Shown here in pieces: positions 25,101-33,528 of a stretch of 64,000 nt of DNA; position 1 is the stretch's first letter; the number at the start of each line of letters is the position of its first letter. The position numbers and the translations under genes were made by a program. This DNA comes from Pelecanus crispus (taxonomy: Eukaryota > Chordata > Aves > Pelecaniformes > Pelecanidae): assembly GCF_030463565.1 (NCBI RefSeq), contig NC_134656.1, forward strand, positions 7,302,501 through 7,366,500. The letters are read 5' to 3'. A model generated the notes under the pieces. It did no database searches. It saw nothing but the letters and a program-made list of their open reading frames with translations, and had not been told where the DNA came from.

Positions 25101-26904
25101 AAAATATAAAGCAAATATAAAATAGGATGGGTGATCAAAGACCAGGCTATCATCTCAACAGCACTAGGAAGGAGTAGTCCAGCTTACCTGGGGGAATATC
25201 TGATCTGGAAATGCATTGTAGGTAGCCATGGAAATCATGTTGCATATAAAACAAAAATCCGCAGGCCTACCTTTACGATTTTATATTCTGCTTATAAAAT
25301 CAATAATGACCTTGGCATGTGACACTTCTATGGAATGAACAATAAATTGGAGATAACTGCTTGTGGTATAGCTGTGGGCTATGAACTTCTCACAGATGGT
25401 CATTAGCTCCAGGAAATGCCTCTCTCATTACTGTTTAACTGATGGTACACCATGGGTGAGTGGCGAGGCGTGCCAAAGATCAAGGGCTTGGAGCACCCAG
25501 GAGGTGCAATTAGGAACACAACAGGCAAAACTATTAATCAGGTGTCACTGGTTAATGTTAAAAGTTTTTGTGACTGGATTATATGTGAGTGGTTTCTTTT
25601 ACTGTGTTTCTGATTTCCAGGCAGAGGATTTGCTCCTAAGAACATGTTAGGTGATGTCCAGGTGAACATGTTTAGATAATGACAGATACCAGTCCAAACC
25701 TTTCCATATATTTCAGTTGCAATCTGAAATCCTGAAATACGACTGCATTGCTGTTCAGCCTCGGGAGAGCTGTATCCCTCAACTACAGAGTAGCTCTCAA
25801 TTACAGCTAAGATAGGAACTTGTAGCAACACAAGATGCCTTTTAAAACTTTTTGATGAAGCCTTTGGAGCATGTTCTCTAAGTTTGTTCTGCTCAATTAG
25901 AAAGCCATTGCAGGCAGAGTTATGTTCTTTAACTCATTGATCCTGTTAAGGAGGAATCCTTGAAAATGATGACAAACCTCTTGAATTAAACCTTAGCAAA
26001 GAGTTAGTATCAAAAATCCTTTCCTATTCTAGATCTGGAGAACCTATGTGGAAGTGATTTTAGTTAATGCAGGAATCCCTCTCCTAGTACTGAACTTTGT
26101 AGTATGACTGTCTTCACCTCTTGTTCTATAGCGCGGCAGACCTGATGCCAATATTGTTCACGTCTTTTTCAAAAGATTTCCATCCGTTCACATTTTTCAG
26201 GTGAAGGAAAGAAGAGAACACGGAAAGGTGGCTCTTTGATAAATTACGTTTTGTCCCAAAAATGTTTGCTTCCCTGTGAATATTTTTATTTGTTTGCAAA
26301 GCAAAATGACAAAAAAGGGAAACTTTTTGGCTTGGACCTGCTGCTACCATGCCCACCGTGGAATATAAACCATTTTCCTAATGTACACATTTTCTTCTAT
26401 GAACGGATTCATCTAACAAACTGCAGAGCCAGGAAGCTTCATGATTTACTGATTTTTCTCCTCTTCAGCTGGAGATCTATAGTCCAGCCAGAGGGACTGG
26501 GTTATACAGAAGCCCAGGTTACTGAGATAATTCAATGACAACTCCTGGGGCCATTTTTACTTGGGATGTTTTGGATCTCAGCTTGCTGGAGATTTTAGTC
26601 AGCTCTAAGTGTGGGTTTTTATTATTATTATTATTATTATTTTAATGAATATATAATTAATAGAAAAGTATTAATAATAACAATAACAGAGAAGGTATTT
26701 AACTTTTCTCTTGCTCTTTTAATTTCATTAAGATCCTGGACATGGTTTAGATTACTTGGATATACTAATGTTAAATATTCTTCTCTTGTAAATTTACAGG
26801 TAAAATTTGGGGAGCCGCAAGACCTAGACTCTCAGGAACTATTTGGATGGATATCTTCATTCATTAGTGAGTTTAGGAAGGCCTGTGCTGAAGTCATGCC
26901 ATAA
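986..26904 (+). CDS. PH-domain formin (FH1-FH2), probable PHCF class; 5' end outside window
   Basis: Spliced gene for an actin-assembling formin. Recognised exons are 986-1159, 5060-5236, 5855-6281, 6467-6629, 9733-9844, 13439-13529, 14116-14202, 16428-16580, 18181-18310, 18445-18477, 21630-21733, 22943-23025 and 26800-26904. Phases agree at every junction from 5060 onward, apart from a one-base doubt inside the 22943 exon. The protein order is a PH-like segment, a second PH segment with the usual C-terminal EW...I helix, a short FH1 containing PPAPPP, then an FH2 of about 370 residues. FH2 hallmarks are AFHWD, the lasso VWGSCD, and LAIGNHLN followed by GFRLSSL. FH2 dimers nucleate and processively elongate actin filaments (family knowledge); PH domains commonly bind phosphoinositides, so membrane recruitment is inferred. 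Translation stops just after FH2, so no DAD-like tail is visible. I recall PH-bearing formins (PHCF) being reported as absent from humans; the class assignment rests on domain order alone. Confidence 0.85.
1160..5059 (+). other. formin intron(s) with an unlocated exon
   Basis: At least one exon must lie here: the exon ending at 1159 is phase 0 and the exon starting at 5060 requires phase 2. I scanned acceptor-like sites at about 1775, 2275, 3149 and 4573 and found none that gives an open, correctly phased exon with a donor. The stretch also holds a T-run at 3844-3864. No gene or dated repeat was recognised. Confidence 0.5.
5060..5236 (+). CDS. formin exon: PH domain, first part
   Basis: The exon runs from acceptor CTTCAG (5059) to donor GTAAGT (5237); 177 bases, entering with one base and leaving with two. 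The peptide begins (R)[14 protein letters not shown], the typical strand-3 region of a PH domain after a W..R motif that should be in the missing upstream exon. It ends [14 protein letters not shown], strands 5-6. The last two bases TT join G of the next exon to make Leu, giving NYLFRIPF across the junction. Confidence 0.85.
5855..6281 (+). CDS. formin exon: PH end, linker, FH1, FH2 start
   Basis: A 427-base exon (one base plus 142 codons) with acceptor TTGCAG and donor GTGAGG. It finishes the PH domain with [13 protein letters not shown], the C-terminal helix with its conserved Trp. An acidic/Ser-rich linker follows, then a short proline-rich FH1 (SLPLPL, PPAPPPF), then [13 protein letters not shown], the canonical entry into an FH2 domain. 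FH1 stretches recruit profilin-actin; this one has only one or two short proline runs, fewer than in diaphanous-type formins. The open frame continues into the intron to 6515, but the donor at 6282 and downstream homology fix the exon end. Confidence 0.93.
6467..6629 (+). CDS. formin exon: FH2 lasso and linker
   Basis: A phase-0 to phase-1 exon of 163 bases with acceptor TTTTTAG and donor GTAAGT. It encodes [10 protein letters not shown], which carries the lasso Trp that inserts into the post region of the partner FH2 subunit (family knowledge). DVSRLCDQF and [10 protein letters not shown] follow, the latter being the start of the knob. Spacing from AFHWD in the previous exon matches ordinary FH2 domains. 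Confidence 0.95.
6630..9732 (+). other. formin intron, no gene recognised
   Basis: This AT-rich intron of about 3.1 kb contains a TA-rich imperfect tandem and palindromic patch at about 8183-8230 and an A-run at 8797-8810. I see no coding signal on either strand and no assignable repeat. Confidence 0.6.
9733..9844 (+). CDS. formin exon: FH2 knob
   Basis: A 112-base exon with acceptor TCCTCCAG and donor GTAATC. It enters after one base (A+AT makes Asn) and leaves with two. The peptide [20 protein letters not shown] and then [14 protein letters not shown] is the FH2 knob, with the family's Ile/Leu-rich helix and EE...LT.EQ pattern. Confidence 0.95.
10864..10890. repeat. (AAT)n microsatellite
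   Basis: Nine uninterrupted AAT-type triplets, followed by two GAT units. Confidence 0.95.
13193..13233 (-). mobile_element. CR1 LINE 3'-end fragment
   Basis: The plus strand reads GAGGTTGGAAAAGACC and then AAGATCATCCAG, the reverse complement of the conserved 3' terminus of avian CR1 elements. Only about 40 bases are recognisable. It lies in a formin intron, antisense to the gene. Confidence 0.7.
13439..13529 (+). CDS. formin exon: FH2 core
   Basis: A 91-base exon (one base plus 30 codons) with acceptor TTTTACAG and donor GTAAGA. The peptide starts (R)[12 protein letters not shown] and ends VVDQFMLE. It matches the FH2 segment in which a Pro-rich turn and a basic/acidic helix precede the post. 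It leaves in phase 0. Confidence 0.95.
13892..13935. promoter_or_regulatory. paired octamer (POU-type) palindromes
   Basis: A perfect 16-bp palindrome, ATTTGCATATGCAAAT (13892-13907), is followed by a second near-perfect copy at 13920-13935, 28 bp start to start. Each half contains the octamer ATGCAAAT or a close variant, the site recognised by POU/Oct factors. The site lies in the intron between two FH2 exons. Regulatory function is inferred only from the motif. Confidence 0.4.
14116..14202 (+). CDS. formin exon: FH2 post helix
   Basis: An exactly 29-codon exon with acceptor TATGCAG and donor GTAAGT. The peptide [20 protein letters not shown], then SMRDLEP, corresponds to the FH2 segment with the pattern P.l..RL..l.....F....L, which precedes the GN.LN helix. 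Phase 0 at both ends. Confidence 0.95.
14203..16427 (+). other. formin intron, no gene recognised
   Basis: This 2.2-kb intron has T-rich runs at about 14330-14345. Open frames on both strands between 14544 and 16356 lack recognisable domains and overlap each other, as expected of chance frames. Confidence 0.6.
16428..16580 (+). CDS. formin exon: FH2 signature GN.LN
   Basis: A 51-codon exon, phase 0 at both ends, with acceptor GTTTCAG and donor GTGAGT. It contains the most conserved FH2 motif, [18 protein letters not shown], followed by [11 protein letters not shown]. This is the single strongest family identifier in the window. Confidence 0.97.
16581..18180 (+). other. formin intron, no gene recognised
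   Basis: A 1.6-kb intron. A run of 25 T (18109-18133) lies about 50 bases before the downstream acceptor and may form part of an extended pyrimidine tract. Another T-run with TA repeats lies at 17708-17734. Confidence 0.6.
18181..18310 (+). CDS. formin exon: FH2 C-terminal helices
   Basis: A 130-base exon (43 codons plus one base) with acceptor TTTGCAG and donor [26 protein letters not shown] matches the FH2 segment that follows GFRL, with the family's TLLHyLV helix, then [13 protein letters not shown]. It leaves in phase 1. Confidence 0.95.
18445..18477 (+). CDS. formin micro-exon in FH2
   Basis: A 33-base exon with acceptor CCTTTCCAG and donor GTATGT. It enters with two bases (G+CT gives Ala) and leaves with one. 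The peptide is [11 protein letters not shown]. Phase agreement on both sides and strong splice sites support it despite its size. Confidence 0.85.
18941..19483 (-). mobile_element. endogenous retrovirus LTR (solo), antisense in formin intron
   Basis: The element starts TGTCATGG and ends CCAGGACA, so it has TG...CA termini. The minus strand gives the biological orientation: near its 3' end (plus 19061-19075) it carries an ATTAAA-type poly(A) context followed by CTTGATCTCAACCCA. It shares blocks with the LTR at 34539-35125 (GGCTGGGATAGAGTTAATTT, and TCTCAACCC shortly before the 3' end). No gag, pol or env lies next to it, so it is a solo LTR. The flanks show no clear target duplication (AAGGG left, AAATG right). 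The length of 543 bp suits avian ERV LTRs; I do not name the family. Confidence 0.8.
20071..21165 (-). mobile_element. CR1 LINE, 5'-truncated, decayed reverse transcriptase
   Basis: The minus strand encodes successive frames matching the C-terminal half of the CR1 ORF2 protein. The order is the RT core with [15 protein letters not shown], a damaged catalytic box reading FADTKL (one Asp of the usual FADD is missing), [34 protein letters not shown] and [16 protein letters not shown]. The reading passes through at least three frames, so the copy is inactive. It ends at the conserved CR1 3' terminus (plus 20071-20143), and the 5' end is truncated as usual for CR1. It lies antisense in a formin intron. 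Confidence 0.95.
21630..21733 (+). CDS. formin exon: FH2 C-terminal helices
   Basis: A 104-base exon (two bases plus 34 codons) with acceptor TTTTGTTAG and donor GTAACA. It begins [19 protein letters not shown], the FH2 segment in which the l..el..l..... helix precedes the last coiled region, and ends CKELK in phase 0. Confidence 0.93.
21734..22942 (+). other. formin intron, no gene recognised
   Basis: A 1.2-kb intron. Overlapping open frames on both strands between 21984 and 22537 show no known domain. No mobile element was recognised. Confidence 0.6.
22943..23025 (+). CDS. formin exon: FH2 terminal helix
   Basis: The acceptor is TTATTACAG and the donor GTACAT. The intended peptide [20 protein letters not shown], then KKLYSNIL, fits the long C-terminal FH2 helix and joins VKFGEP in phase 0. 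That peptide needs 84 bases, but from block coordinates I count 83, with the doubt falling at the G-run at about 22963-22967. Either I misread that run or one base is missing from the assembly. Confidence 0.75.
24300..24434 (-). mobile_element. tRNA-Ile-headed SINE with CR1 tail (TguSINE1-like)
   Basis: Read on the minus strand, the head is tRNA-like: box A TAGCTCAGTTGG (plus 24411-24422), an anticodon loop CTAATAA giving anticodon AAU (plus 24391-24397), and box B GGTTCAATCCC (plus 24367-24377). After the tRNA T-arm the sequence passes directly into a CR1 3' end. That tail is nearly the same as plus 20077-20143, sharing about 32 identical bases through the GGTTGGAAGGGACC region. This head/tail arrangement is that of passerine TguSINE1. 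No target duplication is evident. Confidence 0.85.
24948..24977. repeat. C homopolymer
   Basis: Thirty bases of C interrupted by a single G at 24955. A strong candidate for length variation and assembly error. Confidence 0.95.
26620..26641. repeat. (ATT)n microsatellite
   Basis: About seven uninterrupted ATT units, followed by further TAA/AAT-rich sequence to about 26690. Confidence 0.9.
26800..26904 (+). CDS. formin terminal exon with stop
   Basis: Thirty-four codons plus TAA, with acceptor [29 protein letters not shown], then [10 protein letters not shown], is the last FH2 helix pair, in which F.D.....el...l..F...f..a is the family pattern. The stop falls at the natural end of FH2, leaving no C-terminal DAD or WH2 tail. 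Alternative downstream splicing cannot be excluded. Confidence 0.92.
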   Translation, partial: VKFGEPQDLDSQELFGWISSFISEFRKACAEVMP

Positions 26905-27412
26905 GGACAACACAAATCTTATAAAGAGGTGAGGGAAAGAGAAGTCCAGGAAACAATGTTTAAGTTAATTGGTTTGAAAGTTTCTCTACTAATAAGTAGC
27001 ACATAAACAGTGTATAGTCTGTACAGCAGTATACTTTGATTTTAAGAGATATTCAATTTATAATGTGTAATTTATAAGTGGTATTTGACCTGTAGGATCA
27101 CAGATCACTTATGAGCCTCTCCCTCATTTTTTCTGATGTACGTGCTTTTGTACCTTGAGATGCCTGTATATTTAGAAAGGAGATGCTTTTGACATTGTAT
27201 AATTTCTGGTTTTAATATTTTCCTTTGATACCCAGTCTTCTGACTGAGTTTTAGCTATTTCTTTCAATGAATATGTTCCTGTATGGTGATCTAATTTTTA
27301 ATTATTTTTGCTGTATTTTTCTAAATAATACTTTACAAGTTTTATAATGAAATGGGGAGCTGTAACACACAGAGGAGAATATTTAGCAAAAATTCTTGTT
27401 TGTCTTTCTGCT

Positions 27413-27418
27413 ATTAAA
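27413..27418 (+). terminator. candidate poly(A) signal of the formin (ATTAAA)
   Basis: ATTAAA lies 509 bases after the stop codon, followed within 30 bases by a GT-rich stretch (TTAGTATGTAATGG, then GTGTCTTG). It is the first reasonable hexamer with a downstream element on this strand. Confidence 0.4.
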
Positions 27419-30400
27419 GCATTGCAGCCTTAGTATGTAATGGAGAAAGTGTCTTGCTGGGTGTTGCCCCCCGCCCCAAAGTGGTACAATAGAATAGTGC
27501 TTTTTATGGCTAATGTCATGTATTCAGGTAAAATACCGTAGAAGTCAATCAGTATGTGAGATTTGTATTGGCAGGAAGAGAAAAATATCAGAGAAGCAAA
27601 ATAAAAACTTGTCATGAGGCATCTACGTAATGGATACTGGAGGTAATTATCCATGGTTTTTAAGAGAGAAAATACTTCTGCTGCATTTGTTGGCTTTTAC
27701 ATATTTTTAATTAGAATAATTATCTGGAGCTCAAAAATATGAGAAGAAATGGAAGTCTATAAATACAAAGACAAAGTGGATATGTTCAACATTGAAAGCA
27801 GAAAATAGTTCTAAAAGGTCACTGATAAAATTTGGTATTTTCTCTACCAGTTTTGCAAACAAAGTTGTTTGAGAAAAACACTGAGAAAAACGCTGTCAGG
27901 AAAGTAGAGATACAAGAAGCCCAAAGTTGTTTTTTCTCTTGTCTTGGCCTCAGTACGTTAAAGAGTATCGCAGGCTGCAGTTCCTGGGAGCTTACAGCTT
28001 CTGATGTGCCATGACCGGCAGCACACCCCTATGTGAAAAGGCAGAAAAGCGTTCCTGCAGCTAATGTGTCCATCACCAAAGGAAATGGCTTCATTTCACA
28101 TCAACCTTGATAAACCTGCTGAGGGCAGGGGATGCAGCTGAACCCCTGCCCTCCATGGGTGCTCCTCCTTGGAAGCCGAATCTGCTCCCATGGGCAGGTG
28201 CACGCAACTTCTGTTTCAAAGAAGTGAGCAGGGGTCATAAGCGCTCTTCTAAAATGATAGTTCCCACCTCTATTTTGAGGAGTCACTGAGGAAGTGGAAT
28301 CCTGCCCTGAAGGATTCAAATCCTTACAATCCTCCTCATAAAGGAGTGCTCTGGCCAAAAGGTGTGTTGAGCAGGCAGATTCCTGGCCGGTGAGCGATAA
28401 CGCCAGGGAAGTGACTTCAACAGGAGGCATCGGGTGGTACACAAAGATGATGAGCAAAGAAGCAACCGCTCTTCCAGCTTTGTGAGAAGCAAACCTGGCA
28501 CCAGGTGTGAGTGCCAATGGGCCTCACTGCTTAACTTCTCTACCCTAAATCCACCCCTCATCTTAGAGGATGACTAAAAAGATCTGTGAGGAAGAGGCTC
28601 AACAGACTATGTAGTATGCGTAATATCATCTTCCAGGCACCTACCTATCATATATAGGAACTGTCTCACATGAGGTAGAGGATGCCTGAACTAGAGCTCT
28701 GCATTGCAGCAGCAGCGAAGTACCCAGTGGGTCCCCTCAGCTTGGTACCGCCGGCGTTGCTGCCGTCCGTAGGCTCTTGCACGTCTGCGCTAACAAAGTG
28801 CATCGTTTTGGCTTCTCAACAGCCTTGTCAGGGCTATGCTTCCAGTTAAGAACATGCAGTCATGTTTCTCAGAGGCACAAGGAACAAAGGAAAAAACAAA
28901 CAGCAAAATTAGTACCCCTGATACTTATTTTACAGAAAATTATTCACAAAAGCAAATAAAGGGATTTAATTTTACAGAAAACATATTGGCTATATTTGCC
29001 TCAAGTCAGCATCAGAGCAGTGACATCTGGTTGATGCTGAAGTCAGTGGCATCTATCTATGTACCAGGAGCTACAGCTTTCTGATTGAAAGAGGAAGATT
29101 AAATCCCTTTTTAATTTTTTGCATTTCTGTACCACAATGCCCTATACGGTGCATATACGTGCACTGTAAACAACACTTGCAGTTTTTGATGTGTGTCATT
29201 ACTGCTCCAAAATCTGAACCATCTTCATTTATATGTGAATCGTGTAAGATAATCCTGTATACAAGTGCCATTTCCATGGTATCAAGATCCCTGCATCCCT
29301 GAACAACATTCGTGATGATCATGATAAGTTTTGTGTTTTTCTACCATTACCTTAGCTCAGGAGTCCTGGGAAGTCTCTTTTAACTAAATAGTTTTTTCTC
29401 TCCTTTTTTTTTTTTTTTTTTTTCATGACTCACTTTTTTCCCCTAGTCTTTTTTCTCTATTATTATATCTAACAGCTTGTACTTGTTTTATAGCTCAGCT
29501 GGCATGGCCTCTTCCAATTAAAAATATATTCTACACAGTAGTCGATATCTGTGTCTTTGTGTGAATATCCTGGAGCATTAATTTAAAAAATTAATGTCCA
29601 AATACCTTCTTGGCAAGAAGTTCTAGCCCCTTCAGAGAGCACGAAGCTTTCCTACGGAGTGGGAGCTTACTGAGGAGACATGTTTCAATTTTCTCAAACA
29701 AGCTATTTCTTCAGTGCCTGTGAGTTTCAGAGATCTCCTGATTTATATGTAAAAATAAATAAATAGACCTTGTTCCCTACCTCATTCTTTCCCCCCAGTG
29801 TTATTTTGCATAAGACTGGGTTTTTCAAGTCTCTTAGAGTCAACCGTATTACTAAGTTTTAGTGGTATAAAGAATAATAGTTGCTACGCCTCAGCATTTA
29901 TTTGGAATTACATAGACAACCTCTAAGTCGCTGTGTGGATAATGTCTGTGGAATCCTTCCTAAGCAGCTGACAGTTTTATCCTGCAAACCTGTAGTCATA
30001 ATAGTCAGTGTTGAGTGAGCCTTCTGTTTGTGGAAACTAACACAACTGGGAGCACTCCAACAAGTAGCAACCTGCAAGTACTGCAGTATGGGTTATTTGT
30101 TTCGCTACAAAAACCACAAAGCTGACATTTGGCATGTTATGAAATATGAAAGCTTAATGGTGACGTTATAGTTCTGTTCAGTAAAATTAGTCTCAATATT
30201 CTGTTGTGTGAAGTAAGGCTGTAGGCCAAATGCTGTACTGATTTTCTCTCATGACAGCTCAGCTGTGTAAGAACTGCTTGCTCCAGAAGGAAACAGCGAT
30301 CTCTTTTGAAAGTTCGTTTCCTTAAAATGCACACTACTCGTAGTATGTGCAGTACTTCAGCAAGAACAGGAAAGATAATTTCTGGATCTCAGATTAAACA

Positions 30401-31978
30401 TTAGTTGTCTCCAGCAAAAATGTGACTGAGAGAGGCCCCACACTCTGGGACTGGAGCTCCCCATAGAAATCTCTGACTTCATCCGCCTGCCCAGTGTCTT
30501 TGTGTATTCAAATCTGCCCTGAGAAACGCTGCAAGAAATGGAGCTCATATAGGCATGGGTCACGGAATTGACTTGAGCTCCCAGAGGGGCCAGTGTTACA
30601 TGTGTACCAGCACTCACAAGGGTTTTCCAAGAATTCAGTTTGAAATATAAATATCTTCCCCTGGAGGCAGAAATTTCCCAGTTACCAAAAATGTAGAGAG
30701 CTGAGATTATCCAGTACTAGACTCAGTGGAAAAAATTTAACTTCCATAAATGGACAATTACATCCTAGGACAGTGGCTGAACTTTGCTTTCCAATTTTTT
30801 TTTTTTTTTCCCTTCCCTATTTGAACTGCCAGATGACCAGGCAACAGGCAGGGTGCGCCTGCTAATTTGTATAAATGAACAGTACGGCAAAAATAAAAAT
30901 CGTGGTCACTTGAAAGGTGTTCTATGCGTAAAAGCTTTGAAGTCACTTACGTATGCTGGCTTTCTAGTTTGAATTAATGCTTTTCAAATACAAACACCAG
31001 CTGTAGGAGAAGAAAAAAATTGCGCTGGGCAAAGTGAATGAAAACATGGGGTCTCTAAAAGGGAACCTGTTGGGCACTGACTGTACAACAACTAAAGCCT
31101 GAAAATATTCTTAGAAAATGCTCACTCCTATGCTTAAGAAGTTGCTGCTAATGATGACTCAGAAGAACCACAAACAAATTTCAAGGTGCTTGCCTTAAAG
31201 AAGAATGTATTAAAAAATTCAAACTGAGGGCTGCTTTGACGAAGTGCTGAGGTGTTCTGCCTCAAACAGGGACTCAAAAAGCTCTTGGTGAGACCCTTCC
31301 CTGCATCACTCACGGAAGTTTTGCTGTGGATATTCATAGAACAAAGATCTCATTCACTGATTTGAAAGACATTTTCAGACTGCCAAAATGCTCAACTATT
31401 CAGTTTTCTCACCAAACTAAATGCAAATATTCACTTTTTCACTGTTGCTGCGCACTACCCAAGTAGAATGTACCAAAAGTTGAACTGTCTACTTTATTCC
31501 CAGAGTAACAAAAAAAGGGAAAGCCTTTTAGTGAAACGTCTAACTCAGACTCATGCAGGTGTGAATGCTTTGTGCAAATAAGATTTTATTTAGCGTTAAC
31601 TTGAGTATTTCACGTCATAGCATATTACTGCAGCTGATGTGATACGTCTAAGCAGCAGACTGCGCTTTCTTGGGTATACATTGAAACGATTGCAGGGATT
31701 GCTAAATGTGCTTAAGCCTTACACTTGCTGCCTGTTTACCCAGGGATGAATTTTGCCCATTGAGACTATTTTAGTCAAGGACAGTCAGCAGTAGTTAAAC
31801 AACAGAAAACTACAAAGTAGGTAAATATTTCTTTAAGCTCATTTTACAAATAAGACATTGGAAACAAAAGGTTTCAGATGCAGATTTTAAGTCTCTGGAC
31901 GCAATTCAAAAATGCTGCAATGTTTTTTGAAACATAAATAGCTGACACTCTTTTGCTTGCAGAAGGATAAATAACGGG

Positions 31979-32001
31979 TGACGTATGCTACGGTGACGTC
32001 A
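31979..32001. promoter_or_regulatory. CRE-like doublet
   Basis: TGACGTAT at 31979 and a full palindromic CRE TGACGTCA at 31994-32001, 15 bp apart. It lies about 13 kb upstream of CBLN4 and 5 kb past the formin. CpG-containing CREs are rare by chance in an AT-rich background, but the function is inferred. Confidence 0.35.
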
Positions 32002-32646
32002 TTTGCTCATGAGCTTTGAATTAAAAAAAGAAAATAACCCCAAAGGTTATTGTCTGTAAAGATCAAATACCGATGAGTGTATTTATACCAAAATTATTCT
32101 TGTAGCTCCTAGAAATTTTCCTGAACAAGCCCTACAGTACTTGTCCTGTAATTATAAACAGAAATTTGCTCGACTCAACTTCAAAACCGGAACTCTTCTG
32201 AGCCAGTAATAATTCCCAGATAATATCCCAAGTTGCTGTCATTGATGCTTAAACTGAAGTTTGTTATTTGGAATCCTTCCATTTAAAACAATCTGACGTC
32301 TCACTTTGGTGTCAGGAATTAAGCTGATTAGGAAAATTAAAAGCAAACACAATCCTTTTGATTACGGATTTGCTGAACTTGCCCTGCAAAAGGACAGCCC
32401 GGCTGTGGTGACTCTGCTCTCCAAGCTGAAGTACAGCTCTGGCTGCATCTGACGAAGCAGCCACGCGGAGCCAGCCTGCGGTGTGCCGAGCTGACGGGAG
32501 TCCTCCGGCTCTCACAACTTCTCATTTAGAGGCACTGATTGTGCCATATTTGTGCGGGTGTGCTGTGCAAAATAGGTATTTCGGGGAATGAAATTTAGAA
32601 AACAGTTGTGATTCATTTCAGTCGTTCCCACCTCTTCCCCTTGCAG

Positions 32647-32742
32647 CTGTGCAAAATCCATCAGGTGTTACTGAGCTGCACATAGAATACGACAGTCAGT
32701 TTGAAGGAGGAAACTTAAGTGCCAGTCACTATTTCAAGAAAC
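32647..32742 (+). CDS. exon-like segment A of an unidentified gene
   Basis: A strong acceptor (pyrimidine tract CCCACCTCTTCCCCTTGCAG) precedes 96 bases. These read two bases, then 31 codons, then one base, giving VQNPSGVTELHIEYDSQFEG, then GNLSASHYFKK. The proposed donor AAAC/GTTGGT is weak. The carried-out C joins GA of segment B to give Arg, so the phases agree. I do not recognise the product. It could be the 3' end of a small lineage-restricted gene, a decayed gene, or chance. Confidence 0.4.
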
Positions 32743-32832
32743 GTTGGTATATTTTTATATTGAAAATTAATTGGTTAAAATAAAGAACCACCATTGGTAC
32801 AGAGGCCAGAGCTCCCATCTCTCTCTCTTTAG

Positions 32833-32969
32833 GACAAGGCTGTGGGCTATCGACTGAGGAGCTAGAACCCCTAGAGCCGGATTTCTATGAACATGATGAC
32901 TACACTTGGCTTTTTGGATCTGGTTCTGGGGACCAAATGCACAAAAGTTATGCAGAGCCTGTATTCTAG
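32833..32969 (+). CDS. exon-like segment B with stop, unidentified gene
   Basis: The segment is 90 bases after segment A, with acceptor CTCTCTCTTTAG. It reads RQGCGLSTEELEPLEPDFYE, then HDDYTWLFGSGSGDQ, ending in EPVF and TAG. The acidic, low-Lys composition and frame closure without internal stops look coding; the open stretch spans 45 codons. The intron between A and B would be 90 bases, near the minimum for birds. No upstream exons were found between 26905 and 32646. It does not resemble CBLN4 or the formin. Confidence 0.45.
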
Positions 32970-33490
32970 GTACTTAAATACTTCCTATCAATTCGTCTCT
33001 TCCTTTCTGCAAGCAGGGAGGCTGTTCTGACACCCTCCTCAAAGGGCGGGACTACATGCAAAAAATAGCTTCTGTTTTAAAGCTTTTTTACCTGAATCTT
33101 CTGAGACTCAAATATTTGCTTATTAGCATTCATCTTGATGAAATAATCCTGTGGAAAAACTTTGAGCAGCCATAGAGAAAGCCATTGAGCTTTCTTGCTT
33201 AATGCAATGCAGTGAAATTTTGTTACCTGTTGCAAGATAGGCAGTGTTTCAAGCTGAAAATCCCATAGACTGGGATTGGTGGAAAGCTGGGAAGCAAGAT
33301 ACTGCATATTAAGAAATTACTTTTGGAATGGGAGTATCATGGAAGGACACCCATGTCAAGTATTTTGACTTTAGAGTGATTACTGAATACTATCATCTCT
33401 TCAGAAGTACTCAGTGTTTGGACATTTGTTTCATTTTCTTTCTGTTTTGCCTAGAATCTTTTACATGTTTTGGTAGCTTCATTGGAAAGG

Positions 33491-33519
<29 letters not shown>
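33491..33519. repeat. A homopolymer
   Basis: An uninterrupted run of 29 A immediately before the CR1 fragment that starts at about 33529. CR1 does not normally carry a poly(A) tail, so the two may be independent. Confidence 0.95.
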
Positions 33520-33521
<2 letters not shown>

Positions 33522-33528
33522 AGTTTTA

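Larger units (their letters stand above)
23026..26799 (+). other. formin last intron, repeats listed separately
   Basis: This 3.8-kb intron contains an A-run at 23070-23085, the tRNA/CR1 SINE, a C-rich homopolymer and an ATT microsatellite, each listed separately. Open frames at 25381-25831 and 26126-26538 are unrecognised. Confidence 0.6.
26905..32646. other. formin 3' UTR and intergenic sequence
   Basis: The 3' UTR probably runs to about 27440. Beyond that I see no recognised gene. Minus-strand open frame 28101-28517 and others nearby have no recognisable domain. A T-run occurs at 29404-29423. The CRE-like doublet at 31979-32001 is listed separately. Confidence 0.5.

Noticed and set aside
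28101-28517. Minus-strand open frame of 138 codons
   Set aside because: No recognisable domain, no splice context and unremarkable composition; it overlaps other frames, as chance frames do.
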